Of a stretch of 64,000 nt of DNA, positions 36,563 through 47,219 are shown piece after piece. The notes beneath the pieces were generated by a model. The model saw only the letters and a list, made by a program, of their open reading frames with translations, was not told the origin of the DNA and ran no database searches. This DNA is from Nymphaea colorata (lineage: Eukaryota; Streptophyta; Magnoliopsida; Nymphaeales; Nymphaeaceae): the NCBI RefSeq assembly GCF_008831285.2, contig NC_045147.1, positions 20,898,581 to 20,962,580 on the forward strand, written 5' to 3'. Positions within the stretch are counted from its first letter, which is position 1, and every line of letters begins with the position of its first letter. The position numbers and the translations under genes are program-made.

Positions 36563-39500
36563 TCATCGGGTCCAGTTATCCTTCATCCGCCTTAGCTCCA
36601 TGAGGGCCTCCACGGCGCTGGAACGGCCAACTCGCTTCTGCAAACAAGTACGTCCAACCCACGTCTTAAACAAGCGTGCCCATGACTTGACAAGCAAACA
36701 GTTATAAATTTCAGTCAGCCAAAAAATCTTAATTGCATTTTGGACCGTCGTACTTGTAGTTTCTCTTGGGAAAATATCAAGATCTGTAGACTGGAAAGAA
36801 AATAATAATATTAAAACCCAAAGGACAGCTGTTGTTTCATCAAGATTCCACAAAAATGTTTCTTTTCCCTTAAAATATCACATATTCCGAAAAGTAACCT
36901 TCGAGCTCTTTCAATAGGATTCAGGTTTTGAGTTTGCATTCCAAGCTGTTGGAAAAAAAAATAGATCAAAAGAAACCAATCTTGTATTGTTAACTGCCAA
37001 AGAAATCTGATGGAGTTTTGGCGCATTATATTTCCTTCGAACTTTGTTCCTAAACCAATATTTCTAACACGAGCAGGATCTTCTGTTTTGCCGACCAATA
37101 TTGACGGAAATTTGGAGCAGGATCAGAACCTGTACCTGCACTTCTGGCATATCGACGCGCATGAACGGATTGATGTACAGTTCTTCCTCAATCGACGACG
37201 GAACGGTTGGTTGGTTGGCCTCGCGCTGATGTTTAGCCCATAAAAGCTTCCGCTTTATATGTTCATTCTCTGGTTCAACAAATAACGCGAAGCGAAGATT
37301 CTTCTCTGTATACTGAACACATGCAACATCTCACCGTTAGCTTTCTTCTTCTTCCCCTCTTACAAGTTTCATTAAGAGATTAGATGGGCAGCATCCTAGT
37401 GCCAACTCAGGCTTGTCGCCATAAAATGAAATGAGCTCAATTACACTGGTAAACCTGATTAAAGGTCATGACGGAAGCGCAGCGACGATCTTATCCAGAA
37501 AGAGTTATTCACATTGATTCAGATACTATTCATATAAATTCTAGAACAAAAATTTCTTTTAAAGGGGTAAATTGAATTTGTTACTCGGTTAAATGAAACA
37601 AATAGAAACTTAAGCCTACCGTTGCTGTTCCACCAAAAATTCACTGTGTTCCAGTAAAATTTTGGATTCCATCTAGTCAAAGAAAGAAAGTTCGGCAATC
37701 ACTTTTTTTTCCCCTGAAATCTAACGAAGTTACTAGTTTATCATCTGGCATGGCTACAATGAAAAGCTATTATCATGGCATGCTGCTTCAGACACCATAC
37801 AACAAAGCCATCATCACCAGAGTTTAAATAATAGAGCAATTGCCAGGTGATCCTATAGTACCCAATCTTGGCAGAACTCAAGAACTTGAAATGAGCCATG
37901 TGTTATAATTACTTCAGAAGAACAATAATACATATATACCTCATGATCGCAGTAAACTCGAGTTTGCTTCGGCAATGGTCTTAGTATCATGCACAGAGAC
38001 TGATACATCTGTTCTGCAGTGCCTTCAAAAAACTTCCCGCAGCCAGCAACAAACTGTGAGAAACATTATCACATTGCACCAGCCTCACGATTAGACCAAA
38101 TGCGAGAATTGAGAATTGATTCAATCTTATGGAACATAAAGGAATCTTCACAACTGAGAATTTGATTCGATGCAGACACAAAAGCTAAAACTCTATGAAG
38201 AACAAGAAGACTTCAATGTTCTTTTATCTGCTTACCAATGTGTCTCCAGTAAACACAGCAGGGTCCTCCTCCTCTTTGCCCGTCACAAAATAACATATGT
38301 GGCCCTTGGTGTGGCTGGAGATATTAATAATACATAAACATATACATGTTATCTTCCTGCTAATATAGACTTCCAACTATCCAAGGAAAGATCGCATGGA
38401 TGGAGGACAATGGATTAGGGTACCAGCTGGTGAACTTATTAACATGAAACACCACCAAGATGCACATAAGCATCCTGCAGTCTGTTTCTATCAGAATGAA
38501 GAGCGAGAACGTGTATGTGACCTGGTGGTTTCACATTAAGTGGGTCATCCATGAGGTGCCCTGAGCTACTCTTATGGATGTACAAATTCAAGAATAAGCA
38601 GGTGAATGCGACAGCAACTCACCAAGAAAGCCAAGAGAACCGCTCCTGCAAGGACTAACTTTGAATCCAATAAATTAATAAGATCAAACTCTGTAATATT
38701 TCATTCATCACATGAAGTCTTTGCATAAAAGTATTTAACTTATGTTGGTGAATCAGTTTGTGATCTGCCTATCAAAATTGAATAGCAATTTAATAATTTA
38801 CCAAGGTACCAAATGGTCTATTCAAGTATACAAGATCACTTCCCTTCCTATTCTCTACGTTCGTCAATTAGACAAGAGCGGTTGTTCAAGAACCCCAATG
38901 AAAAGAGAGTTACGGATTAGGAAACCTATTCTTTTTGTGCATGTAATAAATTGAAAAAGCAAAGGAAATTTTATACCGCAGGAACATGTTAGTCCCATCA
39001 ACATTCTTAGGAAAACCGCCAAACCGATAGAAGGAAAAGAATCTGTGGCTGTAAAGAAACATACCATGGTGTATGAAGGGCCAATATGTTCACATCTCTC
39101 CCCAAGGATATCTTATCTCCATGCTCCAACCTGTCAGTGCATCCGTGCACGTTATCAAAGGATCCCCCAAGAACCCTAACTCCAGGCACCAATTCCTTCA
39201 TTTTCTCATTTCCGCGAGCATGATCCCTAAGTTCATGTCACGAGAAGCTCAAATAATTCAAGAGGCGGCACACACACACACACACATATATATATATAAA
39301 ATTGTGTCCATTAATCTAGCCCATTAAGGAGTTTTCTTACTGGACTTTTACTATAGTTCCTGACAGAGTTCAGGTTCGAGCCTCTAAGCTCGAGACACCA
39401 GAGAATGTACCAGTGATGATGAGTGGTAAGAACGAGTTTCACAGTGCTGACGCCATTGTCGTTGGCCACCTTCAAAACCTTCTCTGGCTCAACCGGATCG

Positions 39501-39979
39501 ACAACTGCAGCTTCCCCTGAACTTTCATCAATGATCCTGTGAACCCAACACCGGAAATCCAAATTACGAGACTGGTTGAATCATTCAGTTATATATAACC
39601 TTTAGAACGTCAAATATCGAACCAAAATTCATGCTCGATAAAATAAAAAAAAAGGGTTTCTCGTTGGCAAAACGAGCAAATCTTTATCAAAAAGAAAAAC
39701 AGTTTGTTACCCAAAAAATTGGAAGAACTGAAGAAAAAAGATTCCCTGAGATTTATCATAAACTTGATGAGAAAATTTATGAATTTACGTATTCTTCCAA
39801 ACGGCACGCAGAAGGAAAAGAAAAAGAAGAAATCATTTATCTCGAACGTCGATAGCAAGAAAGATCAATATCAAGAAAAGCATCACGAAACAAGACTGGT
39901 ACATGAAGTACAGAAAAGAGAAGAATTAGCACAAGTAGGCATAGTTATCTTCTAGGCAAGGGATGGGAAAGATCTTCAT
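36563..39979 (-). CDS. GLX2-2: Cytosolic glyoxalase II, tandem copy B
   Basis: A second complete glyoxalase II gene. Exons 39933-39979, 39411-39536, 39065-39226, 38236-38314, 37940-38053, 37136-37312 and 36563-36637 join with the same phases as copy A and encode 259 residues. By hand alignment about 203 of 259 positions match copy A. All metal ligands remain (THHHWDH, HTKGH, GDTL, and the His of YCDHE). Three normally constant positions differ: DHAGGN is DHARGN, YCGHE is YCDHE, and the last residues are WTR instead of WRG. Reading frame and splice sites are intact, so this looks like a working paralogue with altered active-site surroundings, not a pseudogene. Confidence 0.94.
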
Positions 39980-40053
39980 CGCCACAGAGTACAGAGTCCC
40001 CACCAGCTTCGTGCTAGAGAGAGGAAGGTTTCATCCTCATTTACGCGCCACTT

Positions 40054-40065
40054 TGATATATAAAG
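40054..40065 (-). promoter_or_regulatory. TATA box of glyoxalase II copy B
   Basis: The minus strand reads CTTTATATATCAAAG about 80 bases before the ATG at 39979. This spacing gives a leader of about 50 bases and is a good plant TATA match. Confidence 0.55.
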
Positions 40066-40297
40066 CCAAGGCTGGCTGACCCAACAAGATCCAAGCCCGA
40101 CCTTAGCTCAAACCTTTGCCGAGTCCACTGAGTTACTGATCTCAACCCGGTATGTGATTTGGGGTGTTCGGTGGGATTCCAATTCCCAGAAGAAGGACGT
40201 GTTGCCAAAGCAGATGACACCCAGTACACCTGTAAGCAGCAACATGACGCACATTGACACGCTACCACGCTCTTTATGTATTTCATCTAAAGCTTTT

Positions 40298-40405
40298 GGA
40301 TTTTCACTATTGTGTTGGCTATATTTCATCTTCCTGCCAGGGAAAGAATTTGGATTTTCACTATTGTATTGGCTATATTTCATCTTCCTGCTAGGGAAAG
40401 AAAGG
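40298..40405. repeat. 54-bp tandem duplication
   Basis: Two copies of a 54-base unit (starting ggattttcactattgt) lie head to tail from 40298 and 40352 with a few mismatches. They account for the repeated residues in the small ORFs here. Confidence 0.85.
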
Positions 40406-40409
40406 AATT

Positions 40410-41608
40410 ATGTCATACAGACATTACTTACAGAAGTTTCCTGATTCAGGCTTGTATTTTTTCAATATTTCACCATCCAATGGTAAACATTCTTAAAACC
40501 TAAATTTCGCAGACCGTCGAAATGTAAAAGTTCAGTTGGTTTAACTGCTTCGAACAGACAGACAAGTCACATACCCTGGGCAGAGGACGGTCGGGACAAA
40601 TATCTTTATATTACAAATCTCAAAGAAAATAAAAGACATCAACTCCCACTGAACGACTGTCCTTCTATTTTATAATTTACCAGAATTGTTTGCTCTCTTA
40701 AAAGTGGCATGATTATAAACGGTGAATTAATCTTTTTAAATTCGATACGCATTTGTTTTTACTTATATTAACAAGCTATCATTAAGCAGAAGAATCATAA
40801 TGCTGCGCGTGACCAAGGCTCCACATTGGTGGCCTCATTTTATTTTCCAATGTCATTGCAAGCTGAGTTTGGACTGAAGCAATTGACAGTAATGCGCGTA
40901 TCTTCCAAAGCAGTTCATGAACCCAAATATCGTCTTCGAGAATTTACTCTTCATTTGTAAAGTTTGATGTCAAATAGTTAGAAGGCTAACTGTTAAAATC
41001 CCGAACCCGTGGGTAAATTTAACTTGATTCATTTTATCAAATATGGAGACATATTCAATCTGAATAACCAGTCGGATCAAATTGAAGTAATTCGATCAGA
41101 TTGGGATTCAACTTCAACGGCCTTCACTATCAAGTAGTTCGTGGCCTCTGCTTTCGCTTGTTGAATGAAACTATAGAGTTTTTCGAACTGAATTGCTGAC
41201 TTGGTGGCAAAACCTTTACCATGCCTTGTTTCAGTTGCCCCTTGCAAGTGCCCTTTCTTTGTGCATAAAAGAACTTCCCATTTTTCATTTTTTGAGACAA
41301 AAATAAAGCACACCTCGGATAAGCTCTAGACGATCAATTTAAGAAGGCTTTAAGCAAACCCTCCCAATAACCTGTACAGGGCCCTTGTCGTGCAGACAGT
41401 TGGAAGAGTATTATTGATAATGTGGATCCGCATAAGCTACAACTCCTGTAATCTTCTTTACAAGTAAACAACACTGGTGGAAGTTACAATAGAAACAGGA
41501 CCCAGCTCTCACATGCCCTTCAATGTCTTCAAGATGGACATAATCTTGTATGCCAACCTCCTGTTTCCTATTTGATATATGATCAACTTCATCTCGGCCA
41601 ACATCCTC
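40410..41608. other. Spacer between glyoxalase II copy B and the ZIP gene
   Basis: Mostly AT-rich and unassigned. The ORF at 41077-41313 (minus, 78 codons) has some coding texture (GKGFATKSAIQFEKLYSF, then IQQAKAEATNYLIVKAVEVE) but no family I recognise, no start context and no splice partner. The stretch 41400-41608 will include the 3' UTR of the ZIP gene. Confidence 0.5.
41077..41313 (-). other. Unassigned coding-like ORF fragment
   Basis: A 78-codon open stretch ending in TGA. It holds a plausible alpha-helical region (KSAIQFEKLYSFIQQAKAEA). Product unknown; it may be a fragment of a decayed gene or chance. Confidence 0.2.
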
Positions 41609-44600
41609 TCATGTAACAGCTGCAGGAGCAGAATTACAGTAGGGAGTTCGCACGCAGACGAGCTTCGTGCTGGTAAGGCACAAGAAAGTGAATGATAAAC
41701 CCATTAGAAGCCCAAATATACTCTTGGCAGGTTCCAATCTGATGACCCGTTGGAGAATGCTCCCGAAGCTGGGGAGGAGGGCGCCACATGCGAGTACCAT
41801 CCAATGATCGAGGCCTTTATAGCTTAAGCCTGCTAGTATTGCACCAATGGCAGATGTTGGACTAGCAAGACCTGTCAATGCCGCAGCAGCAACTGCAGCT
41901 CTCCAACTACCCGTGGCGCCATACACGCAGCTTGCTACTGCTGCACCACGAGGAAGCCCATGCAAGGAGACGGGCAGAACCATGTGCCGCCCTAGACCAT
42001 AAGCTTTCGGGGCAGCCACACCCAGAGCAAGGCCCTCAGGAAGTGCATGAAGGGCTATAGTTCCACATGCAAGGAATGCCTGTAGCGTCAAAGCACTGAT
42101 GGGGAATCCTGATGGTGCTAGGCTCCCTTTGGAGGTCTTGCACCGGGCTAGCCTCAGGATGCCTGCTGTTGATACATGGAACAGGGCTGAACCTGAGGCT
42201 AGTAGAATCAAGACAACAGAGAATTCCATTTTTCCACCGGCCAACAATTGTAGAGGTCGCCAGGCAGCCAGGATGAAGGCAATTCCTGAGGAGACACCTG
42301 TAAGGAAAGAATGTTGGAGGTAGAAGCTGATGGCTACAGCAACCAAAGTGGCACCACCTATCAATGGGCCGAGACCAAAAAGAAGGGAGACCAAGAATCC
42401 GTAAACGTGCTCTGAGCTGCAATGCCAAAATTTCAGACATCAAAACAATGAAATGAGAAGAACGAGGCTTTCATACATAAAACTAACATGCTATGAATAT
42501 GACTGGTAAATCAACGTGTATACTTGCAGGCACGAACATGTAAACATATACATGGGTGCCTACTCTATATGCTGGTGATAAGTGGTACGAGATTGGTCGG
42601 CCACAAGTGCCAACCAAGCTCTTCATGGGCCAAACAGATGAAGTTATAATCTTCAAGCAAGCAGAAGCTGGACAGCCAAAACCTTACATTCCTAAGTTCT
42701 AACTACACCAGTCAACGTCAGCATAAACTCTGGAAATTCAGTGAAAACAGGTTTGCCTTTGGTATAGATATAGCAAGACAGGTAATTCCCACCTATATTT
42801 GTGTAAGTATGCCCGTCTAAACTGATAAATTGCTAAATCTTACTGCTGCACCAAGATTACTAGAGGAGAACTTCACCTGTATCCCTTGCTGAATGTCTCA
42901 AAAACTGTGCTTAGTGTTTCCATGAAGGCTACAGAGATTGTAGCGGCTGTTGCCACTTGCGAGGGAGGCGCTTCCTGCAATAAATGTAAAACAAAGTAAC
43001 AAACTATATCACCATAGTAGATCCAGAGGCTAGTGCAATGTAACAACAATATCATCCTCTAAAGATTAGGCACCCATGTATGTGTTTACATACATTCTAC
43101 TGTCTAAAGCGACGATCTGTTTGTGGTTTCTACTGTCTAGGATATAAGGACTCGGCATGATCATCTTTTTTCTTTTCTTTGTTATGCCGGTGATGATAGG
43201 TGGATCTGGTCGTTGGTCTCTTGCGCAGAATTTGTGATCAACATTTGATTTTTATGGTTGTATTCTACACATTGAAGGACACGGCCTGGAACAGAAAAAG
43301 GTTCAAAAATTTATTTGCTCTATAATTTCCAGAAGTTATGGTGCGTAAGTTTTACCGAGGTAGCCAATAGCTTGCAAACAGTTCAATAGTAATAGCATAT
43401 TCCAGATGGTTTCCATGTAAGGTTCTTTTATCCTGGATTTCTCATTTGGGGGAACGGAATAAAACGTGTTGAATTGATCAGCGGCCTGAAAGGATTTGAT
43501 TCACGCCTGTAGATACCAACAGCCGGCATCCTGTTTTCTTAGTTTAGGGTTGCATTAATTGACACATCAGAATTACTAGAAAAAATATCCACAAAACTTC
43601 AGCTGAAAAAGCAGATAAGAAAAGTTACCTTGAATGCATCAGGAAGCACCTCTGCCATTACCATCCAGATCATGCAGCCAGCAGCAAAGCCCGTACAGAA
43701 AGGAAGGACTTTGTGGAAAGCATCAGCACACATAAAAGCCGGAACAGCTACAATGGGCTACAACAAGCCACAAAAGAATGAAGTCGTACGAGAAGCACAC
43801 AGATTGGAATCATGATGTGGTACAGGAAAAAGGTATACGTTGTTAACTGTCAACGATATGGCGGTTGAACAATGTAAATGTTATTTATCTAGATATGTTA
43901 CTAAAAAAAAAGCAGCAAACGCATCTCATAAATTTCATACACTATAAAATAACCGTAAGATGCAGCCTAAGCCCCAGCAGTGGAAGAAGCAAGATATTCT
44001 AGAAAAAATTTTCAAAATGTGTGTTGGACATATATAAGTACAAGAACGTGTTCAAGTGCTTTTCCGTGACTTTGGACAAGTCCACAAACATGCAACATTT
44101 CCCAACTCGCTTCTCACCAGAACTTTAGCTGTAAACTTAATCGGTTACACGAAAAACATCAAGGTGGAAAGCGCAATAAATGCACCAAAAGACAGCTCGC
44201 TTCTGCAGCTACACGTCATGCTTAATTTTATTAAGATGTTCGAGCTTCCATTAAATAGCTAAGTTCAAAGCAAACAGAAAAATGGCATGATATTGCAGGT
44301 ACATTGAATTCTATGATTTCTTCAAGAATGTGCTGTGAATATCATGTTTCGGAAGACAAAATTCCAAGCAAAAACACACTCATCCTGAACTAAAAGAAAA
44401 ATTTTACCATCTGGATCTGGCATTTCGTTAGAAAGTTAAAAAGCAATAATTTGGAAACCATTGACTCTGCCTCGAATGGCATACCAAGTGAAAATCGAGC
44501 TCATACCCGTTAGAAGGTGCTTTTTGAAAAATTACTACTTGCCGACTTGTGAAAGAACGTCAACCCAAGTAAATGTTAGGAAACAGTTGTTACACTCATG

Positions 44601-46010
44601 GTAAACTCACTAAACATATCGATTTGAAGAATTATTGTTTGAAAAACTTTGTTCATTGAACAAGAAATAACCGACAGAAGTATTCATAGAGTAATACCTG
44701 AGGCAATGATGTAATTATGCTCCACAACATTGCATTCCTTGCTGAAACTCCTCTTGATGCAAGTACCATGCTCACAGCTAAACCTTCAGGAATGTTATGT
44801 ACAGCTATAGCTAATGTTACCAAAAGACCTTGATAAAGTCCCTTCGAGCCAGCAAAGGAGACCCCAACACCTGAGCCCTCGCCAAAAGAATGAAGTGTCA
44901 TTATTCCAATCACAAGAACTGCCTTTGCAGCATCAGCACCTTTAATGTCCAACATGCTTACTTCACCATATTGCTCTAAGAACTGCAGATTACCAGAAGG
45001 GTAAACTGTGAACATTCAGATAGTTCATCCAAATGTCGTCCACTACTAAAACAAAGGACACCAACATTCACTAACATCGAGAGAAAGAACAAATCAAGTT
45101 AGCAATCAATTGCAGGTGAACTAAAAGATGACCAAAGTACATGTAAGAAAACATGTACACGGCAACTCCAGAAGAATAGAGCACGACAACGTAACGATCC
45201 CATTTTTCTGTTTACAAAGACAACCAAGATATATATATTCCATTTACACTGATAGGATCAAAATATTCATTTAGAATAAAAACCTCAATTATAATGGTAT
45301 ACCATGGCTAAAGTATAAAAGAACAAATCATCAGTCATTAGTGATAAAATATATATATGTGTGTGTGTGTGTGTGTTTGGTTACTTCCATAATAAATGTC
45401 TTATGACGATAGATTCTTTGACCTTATATATTTCTAAGACCTCAAAACCAGTGAACTGACGAGTATTACAGATGCTCCTTTACAAGTCAGACATGACCAA
45501 AAAAAAAAAATCAAGCCCTACCTTCTTACATAGCCAGATGAAAATGCCTCCTGCAAGGATCCCAATTACCACCCAGCTGCCGCTACCGTATTCCTGCCCC
45601 TCCTGCACAAGGTCAAAGCTTGCTGCTAGCATCACTCCTGCAGCGATGCCATTGCACGCACCTGCCCAGTGAGGCTCTAGTTCCACAAAGAAGAACGGGA
45701 CCGCACCCAAGCCACTTGCAGCAGCCATCATCAGGGTCAACCAAGCAACCGTTGACACCGCCACTTTGGTGTTCTTCTCCATGAGTCTATTAGAAGCATC
45801 AGAAATGCTCTTAAGAGGCTCTGTTGCAGACCCGCTTCCAGAAGAAGCTCCCAAATATATATTAGGCGGTGAGACAACTTTTTTACGCGACTGGACTTCC
45901 AGCAGTCTCTTTGAATTGAAGCTTTTGGATGTGGAATCTGCCAGTGCAGAATAAAATAATAGTAGAAGAACCACCCATGACACAAAGACTCTTCCAAATA
46001 CTAATCCCAT
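41609..46010 (-). CDS. ZIP-family metal (zinc) transporter, At3g08650 type
   Basis: Predicted multi-pass transporter of zinc or related divalent metals. Five coding exons (45522-46010, 44698-44982, 43629-43757, 42877-42974, 41609-42416) join in phase to 602 residues. Residues 1-24 look like a signal peptide (MGLVFGRVFVSWVVLLLLFY). The first ZIP half carries the paired helix motifs HSFGEG (about 194) and HNIPEG (about 225). The second half repeats them as HALPEG (about 457) and HGLPRG (about 486), with Glu replaced by Arg in the last. About 14-15 hydrophobic segments are visible. Residues 163-300 and 330-600 match what I recall of the At3g08650 type. ATG 46010 is the first in-frame start after the leader; TTG at 46028 is in frame but not a start. 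Confidence 0.93.
45349..45375. repeat. (TA)n(TG)n microsatellite in a ZIP intron
   Basis: A TA run passing into a TG run in the first coding intron of the ZIP gene. Confidence 0.85.
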
Positions 46011-46039
46011 TGTCTTCCAAGAGCGCAACAGTAAATCAT
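46001..46039 (-). other. Short upstream ORF overlapping the ZIP start codon
   Basis: An ATG at 46039 opens a 12-codon frame in a different phase. It ends in TAG at 46001, nine bases past the main ATG at 46010. Ribosomes ending here could reinitiate or be blocked, so it may tune transporter translation. Confidence 0.4.
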
Positions 46040-46088
46040 GAATTTGATATAAACAAATTTAGTAACGGATTTAATCCTCCTCAAGTAT

Positions 46089-46967
46089 CTGACAAAAAGG
46101 AAAAATCAAATATCAGTACCAAATTTCAGTAAGGAACTACTTAATCACCAAATATAGCAGCAATATACATGATATAATTATTTCAGCGATAGGTTCTAAG
46201 ATCGAGATAAAACTACAAGTTCATTTTGCACTGTCTTGGAATTCTACATCCATAACCGCTATTGCAACTGTCGGTCACAAAAGTTTACAAATGACGGAAT
46301 GGAGAAATCAAATGATAAGACACTGTGCTCAATTTCAGAATGAGAATTCTGGTGGGATTTTAAAAAAGTTACTCCTTAACAAGCAACAAAGCTCAGTTGA
46401 GGCCATAATCTAAAAGCAGAACAGGGCAAGTTGTCCAATTATACGCACAAATGGGTAGCTTTCTTTCCTCAGTTTGCAGCAAAAGATATAAGAAAAAACA
46501 TGACTAACTTCCAATGAAAAGCATATCTCAAACGAGGAACATCGTAAAACATCTACCCATTGTTGACCAGCGGAAAACTTGTACCAGAGGTCTCAAACAG
46601 AAAAACGAAGCAGCAAAAATTAATACAAGGAAGAAAACGGAAATTATCCGCCCACTCACTTCGACTCGGACGAGAATTTAATTCCGAAATCAAAAGAGGA
46701 AAAAAAATGTGAGTTCGATCCAGAAATCCATCTAAAAGTTCATCATCTCGCATTATTCCCAACGCCAATTCAAGGAACGGTCAAATCGACCCAGGAAGTC
46801 ATACTACTTCCGAAATTCTTCGTCCTTATAAAGAAATGAAATTCATTGTACTGAAAACCAGAAGGAAGATGTTTCGTGCCCATCTCAGCAGACAAACTCA
46901 ACGAAACGCCACCAACGAATGAATAGGAATTAGCGAAAGAAGCAACAATGCGGGTGGAGAGACGTAC
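46089..46967 (-). other. Probable 5'-UTR intron of the ZIP gene
   Basis: The donor CTTTG|GTACGTC at 46967 and the acceptor tttttgtcag ending at 46089 fit a leader intron on the minus strand. The upstream leader exon would lie in the GC-richer stretch about 46968-47150, where the promoter is expected just beyond. Confidence 0.5.
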
Positions 46968-47219
46968 CAAAGCCCTCGTGCTTGCCGGCGACAGGATGTC
47001 TGATGTTTCAGAAGCCGGAAAACCACATAGTGAAGGGTTCGAAGCTAATCGGTGGTTTCCCGGCGCTGCTTCCCGCCATTTGGCCCCTTCCCCGCGGCCA
47101 GGAGTTTTGACGTTACGGAATAACGAACTGAAGGAGAGATGGCGACGCTCGTTGGTCGATTTAAAGAAAGCTCGACGAAATTACCAAAGTGTACACTGTT
47201 TGGTGGTTAAGGACGCATA

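Noticed and set aside
36563..36853. 96-codon minus-strand ORF as a separate gene
   Set aside because: Its last 24 codons are the final exon of glyoxalase II copy B; the rest is intron read-through.
39610..39955. Overlapping Lys/Glu- and Phe-rich ORFs
   Set aside because: Both strands open because of A-rich intron sequence between glyoxalase II copy B exons 1 and 2.
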